A DNA stretch of 64,000 nt from Deltaproteobacteria bacterium (GTDB taxonomy: Bacteria > Myxococcota_A > Polyangia > Polyangiales > Ga0077539). Shown piece by piece: positions 53,550-62,393 of the stretch. Numbering within the stretch: the first letter of the stretch is position 1; each line of letters begins with the position of its first letter. A program made the translations under genes and the position numbers. Where the stretch lies: the NCBI GenBank assembly GCA_030694465.1, contig JAUXYJ010000023.1, positions 310,001 to 374,000 on the forward strand, given 5' to 3'. The notes below the pieces were generated by a model. It saw only the letters and a list, made by a program, of their open reading frames with translations, made no database searches and was not told the origin of the DNA.

Positions 53550-56543
53550 ATGTCACAACCTCCAGTGGTCGCGAAAAAGAAGGTGGTTCTTACCGGGGAG
53601 TTCAAGAGCCTCTCGAGGGCCGAAGCGGGCAAGAAGCTCACGGCGCTCGGCGCCACGATGTCCTCGTCGATCTCATCCAAGACCGACCTCGTGTTCGCGG
53701 GCCGCGACGCAGGATCCAAGCTCGACAAGGCGCTCGCGCTGGGACTCACGGTGCACGACGAGGCCACGCTGATGGCCGTCCTTGAGGGGAGCTCGGGAGA
53801 GTCTAAGACACGCAGTGATTCGACTGCAATTTTACAGACAAAACTCGAACTCCCAGCAGACCCTGCAGAGCTTGAGCGTGTGCTTCGGTCGCTCGACTGG
53901 CGTGCGCTCGATGTCGTCACGCTTCGACAGATTCGTGGCTCTCTGGTGGCACTTGAGCGCTCGCAAGGCATCACAGCGCTTCATCAGTGGGCGATCGAGC
54001 AGCTGATCGCCCGCGGCGCCGAGGTGATCAATCCATTCGCACAGCAGACCGAACGCACGTGCTACGCGCGCTCGTGGGATGGACACTATCTTGCGATCGG
54101 TTCGTGGGTCGGGGACGACTACGCGTCAGGCGGAATGCTGTCCATCTGGGACATCGTCGCGGGGCGCTGTGTGCAAATGATCAAGCCCATCGACGGTGGC
54201 GTCGGGTGGCCCGACACCGGGCGACAGCTGCAGTGGGCGCGCGATGGCGAGTCCATCGCGGTGGGGTTTTCGACCAACGGTGTGGGCCGGTGGCTGCCCT
54301 TTGCAAGAGCGCATCAGCCGACTGGAGACGCCTTTGTCACCGACGGTTGGAGCAGACCTCCTGCGTGGGCGCTGTCGCACGATGGCATGCGCGCGATGAT
54401 CTCTTGCTGGGCCGACCGCGCGATCCCGGGCGCGGTCGCTCCGTTGGTCGCCGATCCACGTCGACAGCGCAACCGCTACGGTCGCAACGTGCGGACCGAG
54501 CAGCACATGAGCAAGACGATGCCGGCGTTTGCCAAGAAGCTCCTCGATGGGCGCGAGCTCGGCGTGCAGACACTGATGGCGTGGGGCCCAAACGATGCCT
54601 ACGTCGCCGCGGCGTTTGACTTTACCTTGGGGGCCATCGATGTCGCCAAGGGCTCGCTCTTGTGGCTTCGAGAGTGCGGCTCGGTGCGCGCGTTGAGTCC
54701 CGACGGTTCGCGCTATGTCACAGCGATCAATGGTCTGGTGATCGGGCGGACAGACACGGGAGAGCCAGTTCATTTGATTAGCGATTTTGCTGATGAAGTG
54801 ATCGACTTCTGCTGGTCTTCTGACGCTGGATCGCCACGCCTCGCGGTGATCGGACAGCCCGCAAAGAGCGCCAAACCATCGTCGCTCTGGATCGTCTACG
54901 AGGGCAAAGCGACGAGGCTCGGCACATCCCTCCGACCCCGCGCGTACGGCGTAGGCGATTTGCGCAGCGTCGCCTGGTCTCCGGCAGGCGACGCCTTGGT
55001 CACGCTCACCGCAGATTCTCGGATCGAACGCTGGCAATTCACTGGGGGCACCGCGACACGCACACATGACCGCGCTGCACCCCAAGGCACCGTCGGAGTG
55101 CTCTTTGGAGCCGACAACACCGTAGTCGCGGTGTCGGGCGATCAAGTGCATTTCGTAGCCCTCGACAGCGATCGCCAAGACGCTGTGTTTCGCTACGGAG
55201 TCGAGCCAGCGGGCGACACCACGCTGCTCTCGCTCGATGACGATGACCTCAGCACGACGCTGCCGTTGTCACCTTGGTTGGCATGCAGCACGGCCGCGTG
55301 GTCCGCGGTGTTCACCACGGGCGTAGTGATCGCCCCGGCAGCGAGCGAGCACCCGCAGATCAAGGCGCTCTTGGGCTGGAGTGTCGAAGGGCGCGTGGCT
55401 TTTGATGCGCGCTGGGGCGGGCTCGAATTTCATGCAGAACCCGCGACGGTGTCCAAGAGCGCGAGGCCTCCGGCCGGGATCCCTTGGCGCAAGTTTAAGA
55501 GTGGTTCTGGCGCTAAGTCTAAGAGCGAATCCTGGCCCCCCGAGCGCGCGGTCACACTCGAAGAGATCGTCGAGGGCGCGATCGCTTCAACGCGCGCGCT
55601 GGGACGCCAATGGGGGTTCTTTCGCGACGAAAAACTGCTCGCGCTCGGACGCGCGTTGGCGCGCCTGGGCCTGTGGGAGCTCTTCACGAGCTCGGTCGAA
55701 GCGCTCGAATCACTGGCTTCACGACAGCGCGCCTTTGCAGATGCATCAAGCATGGCTGCGCGGCGTGGAGACAAAGCGCGCGCGACAGAACTGCTAGCCA
55801 AATCGCTTAACATCAGCGCATCGACCTACGGAGAGTGGGAGCGCGATACGGCTGCCATGTCGCTCGCCACAGCGCTCATCAAGAGCGATCGCCTCGAAGA
55901 CGCAGAGCCCTATTTGCTCCTCGCGCGTGACGCTCTCGGGCGCGGCTCCAATCCGGGCCAGTACGCGCAGGACTTTGCGCTGTGCCTCCATCGCGCGGGC
56001 GAAATGCGAGACGAAATGCTCACAATCATCACATCGCCCGAATCACTTCGGGCCAACAGCATCATCGCGTTGCCCATGGCCTGCTATCTCTTGCGCTATG
56101 ATCTCGAGGCCTTCGCCAAATGGTTTGCGCTGGTCCAAAAGAGCCCCAGTTGGTCTGACAACGGGGAGCTCTCTCAGGCGATCGCAGACGCAGGATTGCC
56201 TGATCTTTTGCAGTCGTATCGCGCTGCGTTGCGTCCCAGCGACCAGCTCATGGCGCTCGCTAACCGCAACGCCAACCGCGAGTTTCCGTGGGTCAATGTG
56301 ACCGTGGCCGACGAGACGCTCGCTAACCTCCGCGCGCTGTACACGGCGATGATGGCGCAGCCTCGGACTCAGCGCCGGACGCCCACGCGAAACCTCGCGC
56401 TCTATGCAGCCTCGATTGGACACTACGCGGCGTGCATCTCGCTCTTGGATCGCCTCGATGCGGACGACGCAAATGGCCGCCCGATGGTTGCGTTCGCCAT
56501 GGCCTTTCAGGCCCTCCGAGGCTCGGCGGTCGACCCGCGCTAG
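53550..56543 (+). CDS. BRCT / WD40-like propeller / TPR-like fusion protein
   Basis: 997 residues. The first ~80 match a BRCT domain of the NAD-ligase type: [44 protein letters not shown] linker (~85-150) leads to a large beta-propeller-like region (~160-620) with repeating blades such as [41 protein letters not shown] and [14 protein letters not shown]. The rest (~650-990) is helical and TPR-like, with repeated Ala/Leu-rich pairs ([40 protein letters not shown]). There is no signal peptide. BRCT domains bind phosphopeptides or DNA ends; a phospho-signalling scaffold is a guess. It converges on the JmjC gene. Confidence 0.75.
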   Translation: MSQPPVVAKKKVVLTGEFKSLSRAEAGKKLTALGATMSSSISSKTDLVFAGRDAGSKLDKALALGLTVHDEATLMAVLEGSSGESKTRSDSTAILQTKLELPADPAELERVLRSLDWRALDVVTLRQIRGSLVALERSQGITALHQWAIEQLIARGAEVINPFAQQTERTCYARSWDGHYLAIGSWVGDDYASGGMLSIWDIVAGRCVQMIKPIDGGVGWPDTGRQLQWARDGESIAVGFSTNGVGRWLPFARAHQPTGDAFVTDGWSRPPAWALSHDGMRAMISCWADRAIPGAVAPLVADPRRQRNRYGRNVRTEQHMSKTMPAFAKKLLDGRELGVQTLMAWGPNDAYVAAAFDFTLGAIDVAKGSLLWLRECGSVRALSPDGSRYVTAINGLVIGRTDTGEPVHLISDFADEVIDFCWSSDAGSPRLAVIGQPAKSAKPSSLWIVYEGKATRLGTSLRPRAYGVGDLRSVAWSPAGDALVTLTADSRIERWQFTGGTATRTHDRAAPQGTVGVLFGADNTVVAVSGDQVHFVALDSDRQDAVFRYGVEPAGDTTLLSLDDDDLSTTLPLSPWLACSTAAWSAVFTTGVVIAPAASEHPQIKALLGWSVEGRVAFDARWGGLEFHAEPATVSKSARPPAGIPWRKFKSGSGAKSKSESWPPERAVTLEEIVEGAIASTRALGRQWGFFRDEKLLALGRALARLGLWELFTSSVEALESLASRQRAFADASSMAARRGDKARATELLAKSLNISASTYGEWERDTAAMSLATALIKSDRLEDAEPYLLLARDALGRGSNPGQYAQDFALCLHRAGEMRDEMLTIITSPESLRANSIIALPMACYLLRYDLEAFAKWFALVQKSPSWSDNGELSQAIADAGLPDLLQSYRAALRPSDQLMALANRNANREFPWVNVTVADETLANLRALYTAMMAQPRTQRRTPTRNLALYAASIGHYAACISLLDRLDADDANGRPMVAFAMAFQALRGSAVDPR

Positions 56544-56552
56544 GGCGCACGG

Positions 56553-57740
56553 TTAGCCCCCTTCGAGTACGGTCACGAGCCCCTCACGGATCAACCGTCG
56601 CAGCAGCACTTTGCGCCCCTCAAGGTCCAGTGAGCCGGGGAGCGAGGCGAGCGTATAGCCGTGATTTTCTAGTGCAAATCGTAAGGCAGATTCGGCGTGT
56701 CGCGGCATCCCGACGGTGCGACCGTGGACATGCACGAGCACCTCGCTCTCGCTCGTCCCAACGCGGAGCATGGGCTCGACCCGTGCAGCAAACGTGCTCG
56801 CTTCATCGATCGCTCGGGCCAAGCGCAGCTGCTGGCGTTGACCCGCCACGATGGCCTGCCGCGCATCTAAGATCTCGTCCGCCATGACCTCGCGCAGTTC
56901 ATCAAAGCCTACGAGGTTGGGAAGCGCGCCGAGGAGCGTTGTGTACTTCGCGGATGCCTCACGCGAGTCAAAGCCATCGCGATGAAATCCCGGGGGCAAA
57001 GCCTCGCGAAACGCAGGATCGCGAGACGCCGCGAGGCTCAATACTTCTTCGAATGCATCGGCCCAGCTGCGCGCCATGATGCCCACGGTTGCGTGCAGTG
57101 ATTCTTCGTCGACGGCGCGCGCGTCGTGCATCAATCCGCGCGGGACGTAGAGCACATCGCCCGGCTCCATCACGAACTCTGCGCTGATCGCGCCAGGCTT
57201 AATCGTCTCGGGATCAAACAGCTCGTCGGGATAGGGCAGGTGCAGCGGCGTGTCGTAGAGCAGCCACTTCTTGCGCCCCGAGATCTGCAACACGAGCACA
57301 TCGTGGTTGTCATAGTGAGCACGAAAACCCTGCGAATTCGCTGGTGTAAAATACACATTGGTCTGCGTTCGGTGCCCGAGCTCGCGCTCGAGCTTGCGAC
57401 AGAGCAACGCAAGCGCTGCGTGCCGCAGCTCGAAGCTCGACCACAAAATCGTGCTGCCTTCGTCAAAAAAACGAAACAGCGCGAGAAGATCAATGAGCCC
57501 GCTCTCGTATGCGTACTGCGACGTCTCGCGTCGCAGCGAAGCGTCGATGAGCGAGACCTCGGGATGCTTGGGGTGGAGCGTTGTCAGCATCGTGTCGAGC
57601 TGCGATGTGCTCATGAGCGCCGCGAATCGATCGCGATTTTGTGAGCGAATATGCAGGGCAGATCTCTCCCAATGCTCCGCAAAGAATTGCGTAGTGCTCA
57701 TCGGCGCGATCAGTTCAGAGAGGGTGTCAAAGGGCTGCAT
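56553..57740 (-). CDS. JmjC/cupin 2-oxoglutarate oxygenase (ribosomal-oxygenase-like)
   Basis: 395 residues. The core (~120-225) contains AHYDNHDVLVLQISGRKKWLLYD, where His and Asp of H-x-D bind iron, and the distal His in VPRGLMHDA; the Arg/Lys needed for 2-oxoglutarate is probably in GRKKW. The C-terminal ~150 residues form a winged-helix-like region (RRLIREGLVTVLEGG). This matches the cupin_4 family, which includes YcfD-type enzymes that hydroxylate arginine or histidine in ribosomal proteins. It is divergent, 125 bases apart, from a small Arg-rich protein with twin repeats, which could be a substrate. Confidence 0.85.
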   Translation of the reverse strand: MQPFDTLSELIAPMSTTQFFAEHWERSALHIRSQNRDRFAALMSTSQLDTMLTTLHPKHPEVSLIDASLRRETSQYAYESGLIDLLALFRFFDEGSTILWSSFELRHAALALLCRKLERELGHRTQTNVYFTPANSQGFRAHYDNHDVLVLQISGRKKWLLYDTPLHLPYPDELFDPETIKPGAISAEFVMEPGDVLYVPRGLMHDARAVDEESLHATVGIMARSWADAFEEVLSLAASRDPAFREALPPGFHRDGFDSREASAKYTTLLGALPNLVGFDELREVMADEILDARQAIVAGQRQQLRLARAIDEASTFAARVEPMLRVGTSESEVLVHVHGRTVGMPRHAESALRFALENHGYTLASLPGSLDLEGRKVLLRRLIREGLVTVLEGG

Positions 57741-57865
57741 GTCACGCGCACTCTACGCGCTCTCTGCGGCAGGATTGAAGCGCGAATCTCTGGCAGCGAA
57801 TGGGACGTGACCTCATGGTCTATGCCACTATCGCGCTTGTCCACGGAGGACACTTAGGAGGTGTG

Positions 57866-58279
57866 ATGAGCAACGAGAAGTTTGATGCGGCAGAAGTCCA
57901 GACCCTGCACGAAGAAGAAATCACGACGACCCCGCGCGCTGATCGCCGCACCGCACTCTCAGTGTTTGGTGCGACGATTGCTGCAGGATTGACCAGCTTG
58001 CTGAGCCGCGGCGCGGACGCGCGCGGACGCAAATCAAACGAAGCTGGCGCCTCGGACGACGAGCACCATGGCAATGGTCTCGACGCGACCCAGGTCGAAG
58101 GCGACGAGACGCAAGAAGGCATCGCGCAACGATGTACGGACAGCGATTCAGGAAGGTTTTCAGATCCGCCCGGACGTGGTCGACGTTGTCGCCGTGTTCG
58201 TGTGCGCACGCGACGGAGCTGCAGCGACAGTGACGGAGGACGCTATGGCGATCCAGCTGGACGCGGTCGACGCTGCTGA
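57866..58279 (+). CDS. Tat-like exported small protein with twin Cys-flanked repeats
   Basis: 137 residues from ATG 57866 with a very strong ribosome site (AGGAGGTGTG). The N-terminus is an acidic leader, then DRRTALSVFGATIAAGLTSLL (26-46), which has the twin arginine and hydrophobic stretch of a Tat signal. A spacer of ~40 residues, acidic and with a His pair, follows. The end has two 19-residue repeats at 90-108 and 119-137, each Cys-flanked, with D-S-D-x-G-R, D-P-x-G-R-G-R-R and a final Cys, separated by an Arg-rich spacer. The protein ends on the second repeat's Cys. I do not recognise it. The repeats could be disulfide loops, Ca-binding D-x-D-x-G elements or modified peptide cores. Confidence 0.72.
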   Translation: MSNEKFDAAEVQTLHEEEITTTPRADRRTALSVFGATIAAGLTSLLSRGADARGRKSNEAGASDDEHHGNGLDATQVEGDETQEGIAQRCTDSDSGRFSDPPGRGRRCRRVRVRTRRSCSDSDGGRYGDPAGRGRRC

Positions 58280-58387
58280 GTCTCGAGGCGCCAACCCGAG
58301 TTGACAAGATCGACCGGTAAGTGCGCCGCAGGGGTGGACGAAGAAGTGCCGCTGGCACGCAAGGCTTGCTAGGGTGCACGGGTTGTC

Positions 58388-59314
58388 ATGAGCAATCGCT
58401 TGTTGCGCACCTGTGTGCTGATCACCTTCGTTTCGGCGTGTCGATCGCCAACGCCGACGCCTGTCGTCGCAAACACCCTCCCACCGACGCCCGCAGTGCC
58501 CCTTGTGGCTGCCGTGGACGCCGGCGAGCCTGTGGCTGACGTCTCGGTGCCGACTGTGGACGTCCCGGGCGGAAGCGGGCCCGTGCAAGGGCCCACGGGG
58601 GTGCTTGAAGGGACGGTCATCCTCGATGGCCCCATGCCCGCGCCCGTGCGGCTTGAGATCCCCCCGACGTCGGCGTCGAACCCTGGCTGTGCAGACGCCG
58701 CGAGGCGCTATGGGCAGGCGTTTGACATCAGCACGCCCGGCGCGATCCCCGGAGCCCTCGTCGCGGTCGAGGCGCGTGCGCCAGGTCTTGGCGCGCCGGT
58801 AACACGTCGGATCGTCGTGCGTGACTGCGACGTCGTGCCGCGGTTTGTCTTCGCCAAAGAGAACGACCCGGTATTGCTCAGTACCTCGTCGCGGCAGTCG
58901 CACTTGCCGACGATTGTGGGGAGCGGGGCCTCGATCGATCAGCTCTTGATCGCTGGACAAGCCGACCGTGTGCTCAGCTTTCCGGGCCCAGGGACTTACC
59001 CTGTAAGGCTGCGAAATCTCCCTGAATTCGTTGGCGCAATGATCTACCGACTGAGACAGCGATTTATCGATACGACCGACTCGGCAGGGCACTTTCGCAT
59101 CGCCGAAATCCCCGTCGGTGAGGTCTCGGTAAACGCTTGGTACCCCAACGCGATCGCCGATCGCCGCACGGTGAGTATTCGAGACGGGCAGGTCACGCGC
59201 GTCGAGTTTCACATCCGGCCGGCTCCCCAACCGGACCCCACCGGAAGCAACCAAGGCATCCGTCACAACGACGGGACCGTGCGCACACCTTCGGGTCAGA
59301 TTATTCCTCAGTAG
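58388..59314 (+). CDS. Lipoprotein with cupredoxin-like and carboxypeptidase-regulatory-like region
   Basis: 308 residues. Signal MSNRLLRTCVLITFVSAC with lipobox at Cys18, then a long Pro/Val/Asp linker (~20-75). The mature domain has features of two beta folds: a central stretch (RDCDVVPRFVFAKENDPVLL, then SFPGPGTYPVRLRNLPE) like the ends of a cupredoxin, and TTDSAGHFRIAEIPVGEVSVNAWYPN, which matches a carboxypeptidase regulatory-like repeat. The Cys-His copper set of a blue-copper site is not evident, so it is probably structural. Start ATG. Confidence 0.72.
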   Translation: MSNRLLRTCVLITFVSACRSPTPTPVVANTLPPTPAVPLVAAVDAGEPVADVSVPTVDVPGGSGPVQGPTGVLEGTVILDGPMPAPVRLEIPPTSASNPGCADAARRYGQAFDISTPGAIPGALVAVEARAPGLGAPVTRRIVVRDCDVVPRFVFAKENDPVLLSTSSRQSHLPTIVGSGASIDQLLIAGQADRVLSFPGPGTYPVRLRNLPEFVGAMIYRLRQRFIDTTDSAGHFRIAEIPVGEVSVNAWYPNAIADRRTVSIRDGQVTRVEFHIRPAPQPDPTGSNQGIRHNDGTVRTPSGQIIPQ

Positions 59315-59431
59315 CGCTTTGAATCGGGGATTTGTGAGCCATTGCGGTGTTAGCCTAGACGAGGTGCACGTTGTGGCTGGGTGTGCTGCACTTCCCGAGG
59401 CTTCTCTCCCAAGAAGAGTACCGCTGGCGCA

Positions 59432-61150
59432 ATGGCCCCCCCTGCTGAGAGCACCGCGCGCGAACGATGGCTTCGGTGGATTCACCCCGAGCTCGGCTTG
59501 CCCGCCGAAGCACAGGCATCTACCAACCTCGAAGCCTGCGAGCGAAACCATCGACGCGCTCAGGTGGGTGCGTCGCTGTTGGCGTTGGGCCACGTCGGCG
59601 CCATTGGACTAGAGTTTTCTCAGTCGATTCAGCACGAACTCGCGCGCCCGTATCGTCCCCAGTGGCTCGCGCTTCACGCGGTGGGCGTCGTGGTGATGAG
59701 CGCGACCTGGGCGTTCTTTAGGCATCGCGCGACCACGCGGCAGACCAACCATCCGATTGGCGCGCTCTTCGCGTGCCTTGTCCTTCTTGATGGCGTGCTG
59801 GTCTCGTCGCTGAACCTTGGCCGCGCAGGTCACGCACAATACCTCATCGTGACGATGCTGGTGATCCCGTCGACGCTGTCGATTCGCCCCGCGAGGTTCT
59901 CGCTCGCGGTCGTCCTCGCGGCGCTCACGTTTGCCGCATTTTGTGAAAATTCACTGGGAACTTCTGCGCTTCGCGCCACCGGACCGTCACTTTTTCTCGC
60001 GTGCGTCGCCGCGATCGCCATCGCGATCACCCACTGGCGGGCCAACATCCGCGAGCAGCTCTTGAGCTTCAAAGCCCAGCAAATCGAGGATGGTCTCGAT
60101 GTATTTATTCAGGAGCAAACGGCAGCGCTCATCGCGCAAGAGTCCGAGGTCGCGAGGCTTAACAGCGTGCTGAGTGACCGTGTACGCGACCACGCGCGTG
60201 AGCTCGCTGCGGTCCTTGAGCGTATCTCTCGAGGCGAAGTCACCTCGTCGCCGCTCGCGATCGGCGCTGTGATCGATCACCGCTACGAGATCCAGGGGGA
60301 GCTCGGTCGGGGTGGCATGGGGATCGTGTACGAGGCGCTGGACCTTCAGACGCGCGCCGCGGTGGCCATCAAAGTTCTTCGGCGGCACGAGCACGAAGAG
60401 CTCGACGCGATGCGGAGCCTGCTCAAAGAGGCCGAGCTCATCGCGATGCTTCAACACCCAGCGATTGTGCGGACTGAGCAGGTCTCTGTGACCTCTGATG
60501 GTTCGCTCTTTTTAGTGCTTGAGCGTGTCGCAGGTCGCACCCTCGCCGCGGCGCTGCGTGCCGACGGGAGCTGGGCCTCGGGACGCATCGCGCGCCTCGG
60601 CGAGCAAATCTGCGATGCGCTATCGACCGCACATCAAGCCGGGATTTCGCACTTAGACATCAAGCCCGAGAACGTCATGTTGTGCGAGCAATCGCCGGGA
60701 GTACGCGTACTGGATTTCGGATTGTCACAGCTCAGATCGGCGACTCAAAAGCGGGGCACTCATGATCGCGATTTCGCTGGAACCCCTGAGTTTATGACCC
60801 CTGAACAGTGGCTCGCGCCCGAGTCCATCGGTACCGCCACGGACATCTACGCCCTGGGCCTCGTGCTCTATCGGACGGCGTGCGGCAAGTCGCCCTACCT
60901 CGCCCGCAACGCAGGAGAATGGTTAGCACGCCACGCGTTTGCCATCCCGACACCTATCTTAGAGGTCGCTCCTCACCTCGACGTCGAGCTCGCCGCGTGC
61001 ATCATGAGCTGCCTTGAGAAGGCCCCCGTCCACCGCCCCACGGCCCACGAACTCTCTACGAAGCTGGGCAAAATCGCAGAGCGATTGCTCGCACCATCCA
61101 TTCACGAGGTCGAACGCGACCGCAGAGATCGGCGACTCTCGCTAGCTTAG
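59432..61150 (+). CDS. Membrane Ser/Thr protein kinase with N-terminal six-span sensor
   Basis: About 572 residues from ATG 59432 (GTG 59381 is an alternative). About six hydrophobic spans lie at ~40-205, then a coiled-coil (LIAQESEVARLNSVLSDRVRDHARELAAVLERI), then a kinase domain (~280-535): GRGGMGIVYEA, Lys in VAIKVL, DFGLSQL, and GTPEFMTPEQW. The catalytic loop is HLDIKPEN, with Leu in place of the Arg of HRD, so it is a non-RD kinase that need not be activated by loop phosphorylation. The spans without a large outer loop suggest a membrane- or ligand-sensing input. Confidence 0.85.
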   Translation: MAPPAESTARERWLRWIHPELGLPAEAQASTNLEACERNHRRAQVGASLLALGHVGAIGLEFSQSIQHELARPYRPQWLALHAVGVVVMSATWAFFRHRATTRQTNHPIGALFACLVLLDGVLVSSLNLGRAGHAQYLIVTMLVIPSTLSIRPARFSLAVVLAALTFAAFCENSLGTSALRATGPSLFLACVAAIAIAITHWRANIREQLLSFKAQQIEDGLDVFIQEQTAALIAQESEVARLNSVLSDRVRDHARELAAVLERISRGEVTSSPLAIGAVIDHRYEIQGELGRGGMGIVYEALDLQTRAAVAIKVLRRHEHEELDAMRSLLKEAELIAMLQHPAIVRTEQVSVTSDGSLFLVLERVAGRTLAAALRADGSWASGRIARLGEQICDALSTAHQAGISHLDIKPENVMLCEQSPGVRVLDFGLSQLRSATQKRGTHDRDFAGTPEFMTPEQWLAPESIGTATDIYALGLVLYRTACGKSPYLARNAGEWLARHAFAIPTPILEVAPHLDVELAACIMSCLEKAPVHRPTAHELSTKLGKIAERLLAPSIHEVERDRRDRRLSLA

Positions 61151-61205
61151 CGATCTCTCGTCTCGACGATCGTTGTAGAGTCTGCGCCGTCGGTGGAGGA
61201 CCCGA

Positions 61206-61811
61206 GTGAGCGAGGCATTGTGTGCACCCAATCTTGACCACCCAGTCGATGTCGACGCGCACCTTCAGGCGCTCCCCGACAGCGCGACGACCAAGGGGAT
61301 GTTCTTCACGCAACTGCTGAAGAATCTCGGCGCACGCGCGAGCGAAGCCGAGCTCGACAAGGCCCTCGTCAGCCGCCCGTCACGCTATTTGCCGTTCGGA
61401 AATTATCCGATGCACGACAACATCCGGCTGACGGTGCTCGTCGCGCAGAAGCTGTACCCACAGCTCTCTCTCGGGCGAGCACTCCACGCGATGGGCAGAG
61501 CGTCGTTTGATGCCTTCGCCGAGAGCCACCTGGGCCGAGCGTTGCTTGAGACGATCAACCCTGAGCTTGGGGCAGTTCTGCGAGCCGGCCCACGTATCTT
61601 CTCAACGCTCTTTAACTTCGGGCATGTCGAGTTTGACCAAATGGATGACCGCATCATGCGGTTTACCTTTCGCGAGATGCCCATTTTCATCGAGACGTTT
61701 CAGGTGGGCGCGATTGAAGGTCTGGCCCGTCACGTCCGTGCATCCGTCAGACTCCAGATCGCTCTGCAGTCCATCAGCCACGGGACCGTCGAAATTCGAT
61801 GGCAAACGTAG
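61206..61811 (+). CDS. TIGR02265 / DUF2378 family protein
   Basis: 201 residues from a GTG with GGAGG upstream. The sequence TTKGMFFTQLL, then YLPFGNYPMHDNIRLTVLVAQKLYP and ALHAMGRASFDAFAESHLGRAL is the pattern of the myxobacterial paralogous family TIGR02265 (DUF2378), whose function is unknown and which is often found beside signalling genes. It lies 55 bases after the membrane kinase and probably shares its transcript, so a role in kinase signalling is plausible. Confidence 0.82.
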   Translation: MSEALCAPNLDHPVDVDAHLQALPDSATTKGMFFTQLLKNLGARASEAELDKALVSRPSRYLPFGNYPMHDNIRLTVLVAQKLYPQLSLGRALHAMGRASFDAFAESHLGRALLETINPELGAVLRAGPRIFSTLFNFGHVEFDQMDDRIMRFTFREMPIFIETFQVGAIEGLARHVRASVRLQIALQSISHGTVEIRWQT

Positions 61812-61857
61812 CCACAGTTCCATGGCGCTCGACCGCCAAGAAAGCCGCATACACGCC

Positions 61858-62343
61858 ATGAGCTCACTCGTCCCTTGTCCCCATTGCACACGACACGTCC
61901 GCATGACCGAAGCGTCGTGTCCGTTTTGCGCTCGCTCGCTAGGGGGCCATGCGGTCACCCAGCCCCGCGACGGTTGGCAGAGCATTCGTTCTCGCGCAGC
62001 CCTCGCTGCGTTCTCTGCCGTGACCACCGCGTGTGGCGCGAGCATGCAGCAAGACCCTGCAAATCAACCCACGATCATGCAGCAGCAAGAGCCCATCGTG
62101 GTGCATCAACATCAGCAAGAGCCCACGGTGATTCAACAGCAGCCCGTCACCGAAGCACCCCCGCAGCAGCCCAACACAATCATCACGGTGCGCCCAGCCC
62201 AACAGCAGACGCAGCCCGTAGTCACACCACAACCAGACTACGGAAACGCTGTTCCGGCCTACGGAATCGCGCCGTATAACCCAGCCGACAACGGTGCTGC
62301 CGTCGCGCGCTACGGTGCCCCACCCGCGCCAACCGACTACTGA
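61858..62343 (+). CDS. Zinc-ribbon protein with Gln/Pro-rich tail
   Basis: 161 residues from ATG 61858 (an ATG at 61822 would add 12). A zinc ribbon at the start, CPHC ... CPFC (~7-26), is followed by a hydrophobic stretch (RSRAALAAFSAVTTAC, ~43-58), then a long tail dominated by Gln, Pro and Thr with repeated QQQEP / HQHQQEP units and final Tyr-rich segments. The ribbon would be cytoplasmic and the tail outside if the hydrophobic stretch spans the membrane. The arrangement is familiar from uncharacterised myxobacterial proteins. Confidence 0.68.
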   Translation: MSSLVPCPHCTRHVRMTEASCPFCARSLGGHAVTQPRDGWQSIRSRAALAAFSAVTTACGASMQQDPANQPTIMQQQEPIVVHQHQQEPTVIQQQPVTEAPPQQPNTIITVRPAQQQTQPVVTPQPDYGNAVPAYGIAPYNPADNGAAVARYGAPPAPTDY

Positions 62344-62352
62344 GCATCGCAA

Positions 62353-62371
62353 TCCGGCGACGTCGCCGGGT
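62353..62371. repeat. Palindrome between convergent genes (copy 3)
   Basis: TCCGGCGACGTCGCCGGGT, identical over 19 bases to the copy at 21243-21261, lying 10 bases after the zinc-ribbon gene stop and 23 before the end of the convergent pirin gene. Confidence 0.85.
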
Positions 62372-62393
62372 CCTTGGCTCACCCCCTGCACGG

